A stretch of DNA of 64,000 nucleotides, from positions 1 through 64,000 of the forward strand of contig JBBQWN010000011.1 of assembly GCA_038210595.1 (NCBI GenBank). Reading direction: 5' to 3'. Positions 24,607 through 33,543 of the stretch are shown in pieces; the first letter of the stretch is position 1, and each line of letters opens with the position of its first letter. The notes under the pieces were generated by a model. It saw only the letters and a list, made by a program, of their open reading frames with translations, made no database searches and was not told where the DNA came from. This stretch comes from Glacieibacterium sp038210595. GTDB taxonomy: Bacteria > Pseudomonadota > Alphaproteobacteria > Sphingomonadales > Sphingomonadaceae. Made by a program: the position numbers and the translations under genes.

Positions 24607-25455
24607 TCAGGCGTTGCCCTGCCGCCGGTTCATAAACGCCAGCCGCTCGAACAGCATCACGTCCGCCTCGTTCTTCAGCAGCGCGCCGTGGAGCGGGGGG
24701 ATCAGGCTCTTGGTGTCGCGGTTGCGCAGCACGTCGACGGGCAGGTCCTCGTGCATCAGCAGCTTGAGCCAGTCGAGCAGCTCGCTGGTGCTCGGCTTCT
24801 TCTTCATGCCGGGCACCTCGCGCATGTCGAAGAAGATGTTGAGCGCCTCCGCCACCAGCGTCTTCTGGATGTCGGGATAGTGGACGCGGACGATGCGCTC
24901 CATCGTCTCGCGGTCGGGGAACTTGATGTAGTGGAAGAAGCAGCGGCGCAGGAAGGCGTCGGGCAGCTCCTTTTCGTTGTTGGACGTGATGATGACGATC
25001 GGGCGCTGCGCCGCCTTCACGCGCTCGCCGGTCTCGTAGACGTCGAACTCCATGCGATCGAGCTCAGTCAGCAGGTCGTTGGGGAACTCGATATCGGCCT
25101 TGTCGATCTCGTCGATCAGCAGGACGGGCAGGCGCTCGGACGTGAACGCCTCCCACATCTTGCCCTTGCGGATGTAGTTCTTGATGTCGTGGACGCGGGC
25201 GTCGCCGAGCTGGCTGTCGCGGAGGCGGGAGACGGCGTCGTATTCGTACAGGCCCTGCTGCGCCTTGGTCGTCGACTTGACGTTCCACTCGATCAGCGGC
25301 GCGTCGAAGGCCTGCGCGATCTCGGCCGCCAGCACGGTCTTGCCGGTGCCGGGCTCGCCCTTGACCAGCAGCGGGCGGCGCAGCGTTGCGGCGGCGTTGA
25401 CCGCGACCCGCAGGTCGTCGGTGGCGACATAGGCGCTGGTGCCTTCGAAACGCAT
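24607..25455 (-). CDS. MoxR-family AAA+ ATPase
   Basis: A 282-residue AAA+ ATPase of the MoxR group, which act as chaperones, often with a von Willebrand factor A partner. Walker A is GEPGTGKTVLA, Walker B is LLIDEIDKAD, sensor 1 is ITSNNEKELPDAFLRRC with the arginine finger. The C-terminal region has the MoxR lid layout (EALNIFFDMREVPGMKKKPS, too long a stretch to be catalytic). The usual VWA-domain gene is not next door; instead a DUF817 membrane protein follows. ATG start 25455 has no strong ribosome site (GAGGCACCCACCC). It is divergent from an acyltransferase gene. Confidence 0.88.
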   Translation of the reverse strand: MRFEGTSAYVATDDLRVAVNAAATLRRPLLVKGEPGTGKTVLAAEIAQAFDAPLIEWNVKSTTKAQQGLYEYDAVSRLRDSQLGDARVHDIKNYIRKGKMWEAFTSERLPVLLIDEIDKADIEFPNDLLTELDRMEFDVYETGERVKAAQRPIVIITSNNEKELPDAFLRRCFFHYIKFPDRETMERIVRVHYPDIQKTLVAEALNIFFDMREVPGMKKKPSTSELLDWLKLLMHEDLPVDVLRNRDTKSLIPPLHGALLKNEADVMLFERLAFMNRRQGNA

Positions 25456-25554
25456 GGGTGGGTGCCTCGGGGTTGACGTGTCCGGCAGGGGTAGCGGCGG
25501 CGGTGCGGGGCCGCAAGCGCGGGCCTTGACGCCAAGCCGTCACATCGCCGCAAT

Positions 25555-26658
25555 ATGGCTCCGCCGATGCGTTCCCCCACCCATCCCGGCCCGGCGTCGT
25601 CGAGCCACGTGCCGCCGCTCGACGGGATCCGCGGCCTGTCGGCGGTGATCATCGTGCTGACGCATGCGCCCAAGCTCGGGCTGACGCCGCTGCTGCCCGA
25701 CGACCTCGGCAATTACGCGGTGATGGTGTTCTTCGCGCTGAGCGGCTTTCTGATGGGGCATCTCTACCTCCACAAGCCGTTCGACGGGCCCAGCGCCGCG
25801 CACTATGTCGCGGCGCGCATCGCCCGCATCGTGCCGCTCTATTACGTCATCGTGCTGTGGGCGTGGGTCATGTTCAATTTCGTCGACCCGAGCTTTTTCT
25901 ATGCGATGACGACGTCCGCGCTGCCGCGTCACCTGGCGTTCTTCGGGTCGGTTTCGTATTTCTGGACGATCGGCCCGGAGGTGCAGTTCTACGCCATCTT
26001 CGTCACCCTGTGGTGGGCGGTGGCCAAGGCGCGGGCTGGCGCGATGCTGCCGGTGACGCTGGTGCTCGGCGCGGCGGCGCTGCTGTTCGTCCTGCAGCCG
26101 CTGTTTCCGGGCATCACGATCTTTTCCAAGCTGCACATCTTCCTCGGCGGAGTTGCCATCGCGGGGCTGCGGCGGCCGCTGGCCGGGACGTTGCAGCACA
26201 GCTGGCCGGCGTTCGCGATGCAGGCCGGTCTGGTCGGCCTGTGCTTCGTGATGTGGCTCGATCCGCCGGCATTGCGCGTGCTGTTCTACACGTCGCCGCG
26301 CGATCACCTGCTCAACGTCTATTACGGCGACCTGCGGCGGATCATGGTGGCGTTCATGCTGATCTTCGCGTTCTCGTTCGAGACACGCTTTGCCAACGGC
26401 TTGCTCGCCAACCGTTTTGCGCGGTCACTGGGGACCTACAGCTATTCGATCTACCTGCTCCACGGCCCGGTGTTGTGGGGGCTGGAGCGCGCCGGGCTGT
26501 TCGCGGCGACCGGCCCGGCGCCCGGCTTTGCGATCGGGCTGGCGGCGGTCTACGCCGTCGGCTGGCTGTCGTTCACGGTGATCGAGATGCCGGCCCAGCG
26601 GCTGCTGCGCAAACCGCTGACCAGAGTGCTGGCGGGGCGCGCCGCGCTGCCGGCCTAG
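25555..26658 (+). CDS. Acyltransferase 3 (OafA/YrhL-type) membrane protein
   Basis: A 367-residue membrane acyltransferase that O-acylates a sugar or other periplasmic acceptor. The N-terminal motif PPLDGIRGLSAVIIVLTHAP carries the conserved R and H of the family, VMVFFALSGFLMGHLYL is the second signature, and about ten helices follow. RYLARSLGTYSYSIYLLHGPV-like sequence (FARSLGTYSYSIYLLHGP) is the conserved late segment. No SGNH domain is fused. The acceptor is unknown; lipopolysaccharide or exopolysaccharide is a reasonable guess. The TAG stop is shared with the convergent gene through CTAG at 26655-26658. Confidence 0.88.
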   Translation: MAPPMRSPTHPGPASSSHVPPLDGIRGLSAVIIVLTHAPKLGLTPLLPDDLGNYAVMVFFALSGFLMGHLYLHKPFDGPSAAHYVAARIARIVPLYYVIVLWAWVMFNFVDPSFFYAMTTSALPRHLAFFGSVSYFWTIGPEVQFYAIFVTLWWAVAKARAGAMLPVTLVLGAAALLFVLQPLFPGITIFSKLHIFLGGVAIAGLRRPLAGTLQHSWPAFAMQAGLVGLCFVMWLDPPALRVLFYTSPRDHLLNVYYGDLRRIMVAFMLIFAFSFETRFANGLLANRFARSLGTYSYSIYLLHGPVLWGLERAGLFAATGPAPGFAIGLAAVYAVGWLSFTVIEMPAQRLLRKPLTRVLAGRAALPA

Positions 26659-27326
26659 CGATAGCTGAAATTAAACTCGCTGTGCTGCGTGCCGTCGCGG
26701 CCGAACAGGCTGCCGGCGACATCGATGGTCTGGCGGGCGAGTTCGGGCTTGCCGGTCTTGCCCAGCCGGTAGTCGTTGATGGCCTCGAAACGGTCGACGC
26801 GCGCGACCATCATCATCCGGAACGGTGACGGCGCATAATAGCGGGCGCGCCGCACGAATGGCACCGGGCCGGAGGTGTCGACGAACAGCTCGGCGCCGAA
26901 CTTGTCCGGGCTGACTCCCTTCATGGTCACCACGCCCGGCGGCAGCGACGCCAGCCGGTAGACGACGGCGTTGCCCTCAGCGGCCCGCGGCGGCGCGGCG
27001 CGGAAATAGGCGGCCAGCCGGTAATAGCCGGGCACGCCGGCGGCGACGGTTTCCTTGGCGGCGTTCGCGGCTTCCTTCGGGGTCGGCGCGCGGCCGTCGA
27101 GGCTGACCAGGGTCCAGTTGCGCCCGTCCCAGCGATCGACGCGCGTGTGGCGCTCGGTCTTGCCGCCGCTGGTTTCGCTGGCGACGGCGCTGCGTTCGAA
27201 GTTCAAGGCCGGCGGCTGCACGTCCGCAGTGCCCGTCAGCAGCCGCCCGAGCAGCGGGTCGGCGGGCGCCGTGCCGGTCAGGCACAGTGCCGCCAGCCCC
27301 GCGACCGCCGTCCCCCCGGACCGCAT
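26655..27326 (-). CDS. Hypothetical secreted protein
   Basis: A 223-residue protein with an N-terminal signal peptide (about 1-23, TAVAGLAALCLTGTAPA) and no recognised domain. The body has RWDGRNWTLVSLDGRAPTPK, a YYRLAAYFRAAPP stretch and a C-terminal DYRLGKTGKPELARQTI. The shape recalls periplasmic beta-rich lipoprotein-carrier-like folds, but I cannot assign it. The chosen start ATG 27326 gives the signal peptide; the frame stays open upstream but only inside the preceding TPR gene. It begins one base after the TPR gene's stop (TAG-G-ATG), so the two are co-translated. Confidence 0.65.
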   Translation of the reverse strand: MRSGGTAVAGLAALCLTGTAPADPLLGRLLTGTADVQPPALNFERSAVASETSGGKTERHTRVDRWDGRNWTLVSLDGRAPTPKEAANAAKETVAAGVPGYYRLAAYFRAAPPRAAEGNAVVYRLASLPPGVVTMKGVSPDKFGAELFVDTSGPVPFVRRARYYAPSPFRMMMVARVDRFEAINDYRLGKTGKPELARQTIDVAGSLFGRDGTQHSEFNFSYR

Positions 27327-27327
27327 C

Positions 27328-28425
27328 CTACCCCTTGGTCGACGCGTAGAGGCCCCACATGTTGGCGATGTCGCGGACCGGGCTGGCGTCGGTGACCGCG
27401 GCAAAGCTGGCCTTGGCGGGGCCGATCTGGCCAGCCTTGACCTGGGCGATGCCCTTGTACAGCCGCGCGGTATCGGCACTGCTGCCCCCGGCGGCGGCTA
27501 CCTTGTCATAGGCGGCGATCGCGGGGCCATACTGGCCGAGGCCGAAATAGGCGTTGGCGCCCTGCAGCGCCGTCGCCGGGCTGGCAGCAAGCTTGGGGGC
27601 CTGTGCGGCGGACGCGGCGGCGCGCTGCTCGGCCGCCTGCCCCAGCCGCACGCTCATCGCGTCGGTGCCCTTGTTGGCAGCCTTGGCGAGCACCTCCTTG
27701 GCGACGCCGGCCTGGCCCGCGACCAGCGCCAGCTTGGCGAATTCCAGATAGTCCTCGTCACGGTCGATGGTCCCGGTCTGGTTCATCAGCTGGTACAGCG
27801 CCAGCTTGGCGTCCGGCGTCATCGCCTCCTGCCGCAGGTTGATCAGCAGCGTCTTCCACCGCGCCGGCGACGGATCGATCCGGATCAGGCGCGTGGTCGT
27901 GGCGATATAGCCCTTCTTGTCCTTGGCCTTGTACTGCGCCCCGGCCAGGTTCTCGAGATAGACCGGCTTCGCGCCGTTCGACTTGATCAGGTTGTTGTAG
28001 GCGGTCACCGCCTCGGCGTAGCGGCCCTGCTTGGCGGCGGCCTGGGCGATCAGGATCTGCATGTTCTCGCCGCCGCCGCGCTTGGCATAGCTGACCGCCT
28101 TGGCGTAGTCGCCGGCGTTGTAATACAGGCCCGCCAGCTGCTGCGGCGGTGCGCCGATCGCCTCCAGTTCGGCGGCGGCGCGGCCGTACTGCCCGGCGCG
28201 GGTGTAGACATAGGCTGCCATCTGCCCGACCTTGGTCCGCTCCTCGGCGGTTTTCGCAGCGCCGCGCGCGGCGTTGACCGACGCGATCGCCGCTGCGGTG
28301 TTGCCCGATGCGGCGGCACGCTGCGCCGCGGTCAGCGGCTTGCCGACGGCGGGGCCGACCGCCGCGGTGGCCGGGGCTGCGGCGGCCAGCGCAGCGGCAA
28401 GGACGAACAACGGCGCGAATTTCAT
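27328..28425 (-). CDS. Secreted tetratricopeptide repeat protein
   Basis: A 365-residue exported protein. The signal peptide (about 1-22, ending ATAA) is followed by TPR-like helix pairs: YVYTRAGQYGRAAAELEAIG, LYYNAGDYAKAVSYAKR, AAKQGRYAEAVTAYNNLI, and NAYFGLGQYGPAIAAYDKV, with the usual G-Y-A spacing. It should be a periplasmic scaffold. Residues 165-255 (KKGYIATTTRLIRIDPSP onward) are helical without clear repeats. It heads a two-gene unit with the secreted hypothetical protein and is divergent from fabD (183 bases between starts). Confidence 0.8.
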   Translation of the reverse strand: MKFAPLFVLAAALAAAAPATAAVGPAVGKPLTAAQRAAASGNTAAAIASVNAARGAAKTAEERTKVGQMAAYVYTRAGQYGRAAAELEAIGAPPQQLAGLYYNAGDYAKAVSYAKRGGGENMQILIAQAAAKQGRYAEAVTAYNNLIKSNGAKPVYLENLAGAQYKAKDKKGYIATTTRLIRIDPSPARWKTLLINLRQEAMTPDAKLALYQLMNQTGTIDRDEDYLEFAKLALVAGQAGVAKEVLAKAANKGTDAMSVRLGQAAEQRAAASAAQAPKLAASPATALQGANAYFGLGQYGPAIAAYDKVAAAGGSSADTARLYKGIAQVKAGQIGPAKASFAAVTDASPVRDIANMWGLYASTKG

Positions 28426-28608
28426 GATGACCCTCTCGTCAGGCCCGCAGGGACGGGCGCAGCGGTGATTCTACGGCGACTCCGTGGCTGGCCCATGAAC
28501 GACCCTCGCGTCAAGATTAACCGGCAAAGGCGCGGACGGAAACGGTCGCGGTTGCCGCGCCGCGACGCGCAGCCTATCCGCATCCGCAAAGCAATCGGGG
28601 AGAGCGGT

Positions 28609-29547
28609 TTGACGCGCGCATTCGTGTTTCCGGGGCAGGGCAGCCAGGCGGTCGGCATGGGCAAGGCACTGAGCGCCGCCTCGCCCGCGGCACGGGCGGT
28701 GTTCGAGGAGGTCGACGACGCGCTCGGCGAAAAGCTTTCCGCCCTGATGTTCGACGGGCCGGAGGACGACCTCAAGCTGACGGCCAACGCCCAGCCCGCG
28801 ATCATGGCGCTGTCGATCGCGGCCCTGCGCGTGCTGGAGCAGGAGGGCGGCATCCGCCTCGCCGACAAGGCGGCGTTCGTCGCCGGCCACAGCCTGGGCG
28901 AATACACCGCCCTGTGCGCGGCGGGATCGCTGAGTGTCGCCGACGCCGCCCGCTTGCTGCGGCGGCGCGGCGAGGCAATGCAGGCGGCCGTGCCGGTCGG
29001 CGAGGGGGCGATGGCGGCACTGCTGGGGCTCGATCTGGACAGCGTGCTGGCCGTCGCGGCGGAGGCGGCGCAGGTCCAGATCTGCGCGGCCGCCAACGAC
29101 AACGCGCCGGGCCAGGTGGTGGTGTCGGGCCACACCGAGGCGGTCGCGCGGGCGATCTCGCTGGCGCGCGGGCGGGGCGCGCGGCACGCAGTACTATTGC
29201 CGGTGTCGGCCCCTTTCCACTGTGCGCTGATGCAACCGGCCGCCGCAGCGATGGCCGAGGCGCTGGCCGGCACCCGGCTGGAGGCCCCGTTCGTGACCCT
29301 GGTCGCGAACGTCACCGCCGCGCCGGTCAGCGATGTCGAAGCCATCCGCGCGCTGCTCGTCGAGCAGGTGACGGCGATGGTGCGCTGGCGCGAGAGCGTG
29401 CTGGCGATGGTCGAGCTGGGCGTCACCGAGTTCGTGGAGCTGGGCGGCCGCGTGCTCGGCCCCATGATCAAGCGCATCACGCCGGACGCGCCGTCCACCG
29501 CGGCGACCGACATGGCGGGCATCGAGGCGGTGGCGAAGGGGCTCTGA
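28609..29547 (+). CDS. fabD: Malonyl-CoA:ACP transacylase
   Basis: A 312-residue enzyme moving malonyl from CoA to acyl carrier protein in fatty acid synthesis. It has the FPGQGSQAVGMG oxyanion motif, the nucleophile in GHSLGEY, and the catalytic His in SAPFHCALMQ. The TTG start at 28609 is well supported: GGGGAG lies six bases upstream and the next residues (TRAFVFPGQGSQ) match the family N-terminus. An open frame extends far upstream but is antisense to another gene. fabG, acpP and fabF follow on the same strand. Confidence 0.96.
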   Translation: MTRAFVFPGQGSQAVGMGKALSAASPAARAVFEEVDDALGEKLSALMFDGPEDDLKLTANAQPAIMALSIAALRVLEQEGGIRLADKAAFVAGHSLGEYTALCAAGSLSVADAARLLRRRGEAMQAAVPVGEGAMAALLGLDLDSVLAVAAEAAQVQICAAANDNAPGQVVVSGHTEAVARAISLARGRGARHAVLLPVSAPFHCALMQPAAAAMAEALAGTRLEAPFVTLVANVTAAPVSDVEAIRALLVEQVTAMVRWRESVLAMVELGVTEFVELGGRVLGPMIKRITPDAPSTAATDMAGIEAVAKGL

Positions 29548-29583
29548 ACCGCTACGACGGTTCGGCACGAAAGGAATCTGAGC

Positions 29584-30318
29584 ATGTTCGATCTCAGTGG
29601 CATGACCGCGCTGGTTACCGGCGCATCGGGCGGCATCGGCGGCGCGGTGGCGCGGGCGCTGGCGGCACAGGGCGCGAAACTGGCGCTGTCGGGGACGCGG
29701 GCGGACGCGCTGCACGCACTGGCCGATGAGCTTGGCGGCGGGGCGGTGCTGCCCTGCGACCTGGCGGACGGTGCGGCGGTCGACGCGCTGGTGCCGGCGG
29801 CGGTGGCGGCGCTGGGCGGCCTCGACATCCTGGTCAACAACGCCGGCATCACGCGCGACAACCTCGCCATGCGGATGAAGGACGAGGAGTGGGACACGGT
29901 CATCCGCGTCAACCTGGAGGCGGCGTTCCGGCTGTGCCGCGCCGCCTGCAAGCCGATGATGCGGGCGCGCTTCGGGCGGATCGTGTCGATCACCTCGGTC
30001 GTCGGGGTTACCGGCAATCCGGGCCAGGTCAATTACGCCGCGTCGAAGGCCGGGCTGATCGGCATGTCGAAGGCGCTGGCGCAGGAGGTCGCAAGCCGCG
30101 GCATCACGGTAAACTGCGTCGCGCCGGGGTTCATCGTCTCGGCGATGACCGGCGCGCTGCCGGAGGCGCAGCGCGACGTGCTGACCGCGCGCATCCCCGC
30201 CGGGCGGCTTGGCGACGGGCCCGATATCGGCGCGGCGGTGGCGTATCTGGCCTCGCGCGAGGCGGGTTATGTAACCGGACAGACACTGCACGTGAACGGC
30301 GGCATGGCGATGATCTGA
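29584..30318 (+). CDS. fabG: 3-oxoacyl-ACP reductase
   Basis: A 244-residue SDR that reduces 3-ketoacyl-ACP with NADPH. Motifs are TGASGGIGGAVARAL, NNAGITRDNLAMRMKDEEW (a FabG-specific stretch), the serine in SITSVVGVTGNPGQVNY, and the active-site YAASKAG; the C-terminus is TGQTLHVNGGMAM. ATG 29584 follows GGAATCTGAGC. It is 36 bases after fabD and 97 bases before acpP, the standard fab gene order. Confidence 0.97.
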   Translation: MFDLSGMTALVTGASGGIGGAVARALAAQGAKLALSGTRADALHALADELGGGAVLPCDLADGAAVDALVPAAVAALGGLDILVNNAGITRDNLAMRMKDEEWDTVIRVNLEAAFRLCRAACKPMMRARFGRIVSITSVVGVTGNPGQVNYAASKAGLIGMSKALAQEVASRGITVNCVAPGFIVSAMTGALPEAQRDVLTARIPAGRLGDGPDIGAAVAYLASREAGYVTGQTLHVNGGMAMI

Positions 30319-30415
30319 GGCACGGCGGCGGACTTGCCACCGCGCCGCGCCGCCGCTATCGCCTAGTGCCAACAAATCGGGACGCGCGCGTCCTCGTAAT
30401 CGGGAGAGGAATATC

Positions 30416-30655
30416 ATGAGCGACGTCGCCGACCGCGTGAAGAAGATCGTTGTCGAGCATCTCGGTGTCGACGCCGACAAGGTGACCGAAGACGCCAGCT
30501 TCATCGACGATCTCGGTGCCGACAGTCTCGACACGGTCGAGCTGGTCATGGCGTTCGAGGAAGAATTCGGGGTGGAAATTCCCGATGACGCCGCTGAGAA
30601 GATCCTGACCGTCAAGGACGCCATCGGCTTCATCGAGACCAACGCCGCCGCCTGA
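30416..30655 (+). CDS. acpP: Acyl carrier protein
   Basis: A 79-residue acidic carrier protein. Ser37 in GADSLDTVEL is the phosphopantetheine attachment site. The acidic helix II (DTVELVMAFEEEF) that docks fatty acid synthase enzymes is intact. A strong ribosome site (GGGAGAGGAAT) precedes ATG 30416. A perfect terminator hairpin lies 45 bases after the stop, so acpP can be expressed at a higher level than the downstream fabF. Confidence 0.98.
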   Translation: MSDVADRVKKIVVEHLGVDADKVTEDASFIDDLGADSLDTVELVMAFEEEFGVEIPDDAAEKILTVKDAIGFIETNAAA

Positions 30656-30700
30656 TGCGCGGTGCGCTTGTGCACATGGACGGGGCCAGCCCCGGGCAAT

Positions 30701-30731
30701 AACGGCTCCCCGTTCAGCGGGGAGCCGTTTT
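30701..30731 (+). terminator. Intrinsic terminator between acpP and fabF
   Basis: AACGGCTCCCCG (30701-30712) pairs over 12 bases with CGGGGAGCCGTT (30718-30729) across a TTCAG loop and runs into TTTT. It is one of the clearest intrinsic terminators in the window. It lies 37 bases before the fabF start, so fabF depends on read-through or on a promoter overlapping the hairpin. Confidence 0.9.
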
Positions 30732-30768
30732 GCTTGGAAGCCTGGCCCGGATTGGAAGGAGAACGCGG

Positions 30769-32031
30769 ATGCGCCGCGTCGTCATCACCGGCCTCGGAAT
30801 GGTCACCCCCCTCGGCAGCGATGTCGAAACCGTGTGGGCCAGCATCCTGGCGTCGAAGTCGGGCGCGGGGCGGATCACGCGCTTCGATCCCGAAGGCTAC
30901 GCCTGCCAGATCGCCATGGAAGTAAAGCGCGGCGACGGCACCGGCGACACCTTCGACGCCGGCAAGCGCATCGACCACAAGGTCCAGCGCCAGGTCGACC
31001 CGTTCATCATCTACGGCATCGATGCCGCCGGCCAGGCGCTCGAGGATGCCGGCCTGACCGACATGACCGAGCAGCAGCGGTTCCGCGCCGGTTGCTCGAT
31101 CGGCTCGGGCATCGGCGGCCTGCCGGGCATCGAGGAGGAGTCGGTGGTGCTGCACGAGCGCGGTCCGCGCCGCGTCTCGCCGCACTTTGTCCACGGCCGC
31201 CTGATCAATTTGATCTCGGGCCAGGTCAGCATCAAATACGGGCTGATGGGGCCGAACCACGCCGTCGTCACGGCGTGCTCGACCGGCGCGCATGCGATCG
31301 GCGACGCGGCGCGGATGATTGCGCTGGACGACGCCGATGTCATGCTGGCGGGCGGCAGCGAGGGCGCGATCTGCCCGCTCGGCATCGCCGGGTTCAGCCA
31401 GGCCCGCGCGCTGTCGACCGCGTTCAACGCCGAGCCGACCCGCGCCAGCCGCCCTTATGACAAGGACCGCGACGGCTTCGTCATGGGCGAAGGTGCCGGC
31501 GTCGTCTGCCTCGAGGAATACGAGCATGCCAAGGCGCGCGGCGCGAAGATCTATGGCGAGGTCATCGGCTACGGCCTGACCGGCGACGCCTATCACGTCA
31601 CCGCGCCGCATCCGGAAGGGTCGGGCGCGTTCCGCTCGATGGAGATGGCGTTGCGCAAGGCGGGGCTGAACCCGTCCGACATCGACTATATCAACGCCCA
31701 CGGCACCTCGACGCCGATGGGTGACGAGCTGGAGCTGGGTGCCGTCCGCCGCCTGTTCGGCAATGCCATCGCGACGGTCAGCATGTCGTCGACCAAGTCC
31801 GCCATCGGCCATCTGCTGGGCGGGGCGGGGGCGGTCGAATCGATCTTCTGCCTGCTGGCGATCCGCGACCAGATCGCGCCGCCGACGCTCAACCTCGACA
31901 ATCCGTCGGATGGCTGCGCCGGGGTCGACCTGGTGCCGCATGTCGCCAAGCCGCGGGCGATCAAGGCGGTGCTCAACAATTCGTTCGGCTTCGGCGGCAC
32001 CAATGCGACGCTGGTGATGCGGGCGGTTTGA
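30769..32031 (+). CDS. fabF: 3-oxoacyl-ACP synthase II
   Basis: A 420-residue elongating condensing enzyme. The Cys-His-His triad is visible: the Cys in VVTACSTGAHAIG, His in NAHGTSTPMGD, and His in KSAIGHLLGGAGAVE. The N-terminus MRRVVITGLGMVTPLG and the C-terminal NNSFGFGGTNATLV are standard. ATG 30769 follows AAGGAGAACGCGG. The gene heads a second fab-linked unit: mltG begins one base after its TGA. It comes after the acpP terminator, so transcription may differ from acpP. Confidence 0.97.
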   Translation: MRRVVITGLGMVTPLGSDVETVWASILASKSGAGRITRFDPEGYACQIAMEVKRGDGTGDTFDAGKRIDHKVQRQVDPFIIYGIDAAGQALEDAGLTDMTEQQRFRAGCSIGSGIGGLPGIEEESVVLHERGPRRVSPHFVHGRLINLISGQVSIKYGLMGPNHAVVTACSTGAHAIGDAARMIALDDADVMLAGGSEGAICPLGIAGFSQARALSTAFNAEPTRASRPYDKDRDGFVMGEGAGVVCLEEYEHAKARGAKIYGEVIGYGLTGDAYHVTAPHPEGSGAFRSMEMALRKAGLNPSDIDYINAHGTSTPMGDELELGAVRRLFGNAIATVSMSSTKSAIGHLLGGAGAVESIFCLLAIRDQIAPPTLNLDNPSDGCAGVDLVPHVAKPRAIKAVLNNSFGFGGTNATLVMRAV

Positions 32032-32032
32032 G

Positions 32033-33004
32033 ATGAGGCTGGGGCGCGCCGCGGTCGTCTTTGCCGCGCTGCTGCTGCTGCTCGGCGTGCCGTTGCTGTT
32101 CGCACCGTGGTTCGGCGGCCCGGACAAGCCGCTCCGGACCGTCGACGTGACCATCCCCGCCGGTGCCTCGCTGGGCGTTGCCGCAAAGCGGCTGGAGGAT
32201 GCCGGGCTGATCAGCGATGACCGGCAGTTCCGCGTGCTGGCGCGGCTGCTGGGCGGCGGCAAGCCGGTCAAGGCGGGCGTCTACCGCCTCGCCCGCGGCG
32301 ACGGCTGGGGGCATTACCTGCAAAAGCTTCAGGTCGCCGACGTCATCAGCTTTCGCATCACCATTCCCGAAGGCTGGCCGGCCGTGCTCGTCGTCGACCG
32401 GCTGATGGCGGAGACGCGGCTGAAGGGCGAACTCAAGGCCCCCGACGAAGGCACGGTGCTGCCCGACACCTACGACTTCCAGGCGGGCGAGCCGCGCGCC
32501 GCGGTGCTGAAGCGGATGCAGGGCGCGATGACCCGGACGCTGGCGGACCTGTGGAAGACGCGCACCCCGGCGAGCGTCGTCAAGACACCGAAGGAGGCGA
32601 TCATCCTCGCCTCGATCGTCGAGAAGGAGACCGGCAAGGCCAGCGAGCGCCGGCTGGTCGCCGGGGTCTACAGCAACCGGCTGAAGCAGGGCATCAAGCT
32701 GGATGCCGATCCGACGGTGATCTACCCCTCGACCAAGGGCCGGCCGCTGGGCCGCCGCATCCGGCAGAGCGAGCTGAAGGCCGACAACGGCTACAACACC
32801 TATCTGAAGCCCGGGCTGCCGGCCGGTCCGATCGCCAATCCGGGGCGGGCGGCGATCGCCGCGGTGCTGGACCCGGCGGCGACCAAGGCGTTGTACTTTG
32901 TCGCCGATGGCAGCGGGGGTCATGTCTTTGCCGATACTTTGGCTGAGCATAATGCCAACGTTGCCAAGTGGTTCGCGCTGCGCCGCAGCCGGGGCGAGAT
33001 GTGA
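32033..33004 (+). CDS. mltG: Endolytic murein transglycosylase MltG (YceG-like)
   Basis: A 323-residue inner-membrane lytic transglycosylase thought to end nascent glycan strands. One N-terminal helix (about 6-25) anchors it, then a small LysM-like region (IPAGASLGVAAKRLEDAGLI) and the YceG domain with LPDTYDFQAGEPRAAV, the catalytic Glu in ASIVEKETGKASER, VAGVYSNRLKQGIKLDADPTV and the late GLPAGPIANPGRAAI. Length is near the family norm. It lies between fabF and a YdcF-type gene, as is frequent in proteobacteria. Confidence 0.94.
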   Translation: MRLGRAAVVFAALLLLLGVPLLFAPWFGGPDKPLRTVDVTIPAGASLGVAAKRLEDAGLISDDRQFRVLARLLGGGKPVKAGVYRLARGDGWGHYLQKLQVADVISFRITIPEGWPAVLVVDRLMAETRLKGELKAPDEGTVLPDTYDFQAGEPRAAVLKRMQGAMTRTLADLWKTRTPASVVKTPKEAIILASIVEKETGKASERRLVAGVYSNRLKQGIKLDADPTVIYPSTKGRPLGRRIRQSELKADNGYNTYLKPGLPAGPIANPGRAAIAAVLDPAATKALYFVADGSGGHVFADTLAEHNANVAKWFALRRSRGEM

Positions 33005-33543
33005 GGCTGATCATCCGGCTGGTGGCGCTGGCGGCATTGGCGATTATCGTGGGATTTGTGTGGTTTACGCTGACGCTCGCGCCGCCGGCGGCGCTGTCGG
33101 CGCGGACCGATGCGGTGGTCGTGCTGACCGGCGGGGCGGGGCGGTTGCAGCGTGGTGTCGACGTGATGGCAGCCGGTGCCGCAAGACGCATGCTGGTCTC
33201 GGGGGTCGCGGCCGGTGTCACCGACGCGGCGCTGGCCCGCGAGGTCAAGGCCCCACCGGGCCTGTTCGTGCGCGACGTCGACCTGGGCTTCGAGGCGGTC
33301 GACACGCGGTCGAATGCCGAGGAGACCAGCGCCTGGATGGCCAAGCACAAGTTCCGCTCGCTGCGGCTGGTGACCACCGGCCAGCACATGCGCCGCGCCC
33401 GGCTGGAGCTCGACGGGCGCCTGCCGGCCGGCGTCACCGTCATCGAGGACGGCGTCGCGGGCGACAACACCGCCGGCGGCCTGACGCGCGAGTATCTCAA
33501 GCTGGTGCTGCGCTGGGGCGCCAAGCATCTGGGCGTCCAGTGA
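33001..33543 (+). CDS. YdcF/SanA-like membrane protein (DUF218)
   Basis: A 180-residue protein with one N-terminal membrane helix (about 3-23) and a periplasmic DUF218 domain. The strand AVVVLTGGAGRLQRGVDVM is the family's first motif, LVSGVAAG the second, and SNAEETSAWMAKHKFRSLRLVTTGQHMRRA the Asn/Glu-containing third. Relatives (YdcF, SanA, ElyC) affect envelope integrity and undecaprenyl-linked sugar metabolism. It starts at GTG 33001, overlapping the mltG stop, and plsC begins at GTG 33540, overlapping its own stop. Confidence 0.85.
   Translation: MRLIIRLVALAALAIIVGFVWFTLTLAPPAALSARTDAVVVLTGGAGRLQRGVDVMAAGAARRMLVSGVAAGVTDAALAREVKAPPGLFVRDVDLGFEAVDTRSNAEETSAWMAKHKFRSLRLVTTGQHMRRARLELDGRLPAGVTVIEDGVAGDNTAGGLTREYLKLVLRWGAKHLGVQ

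Noticed and set aside
24610..25455. MoxR plus VWA-domain defence or chaperone pair
   Set aside because: The MoxR-type ATPase is present but no VWA-domain gene lies on either side.
27055..28608. Plus-strand open frame continuous with fabD
   Set aside because: It lies antisense to the TPR gene; the TTG at 28609 with GGGGAG and the family N-terminus mark the true start.
29194..32271. A 1025-codon minus-strand open frame across the fab genes
   Set aside because: Complementary to fabG, acpP and fabF; shadow frame.
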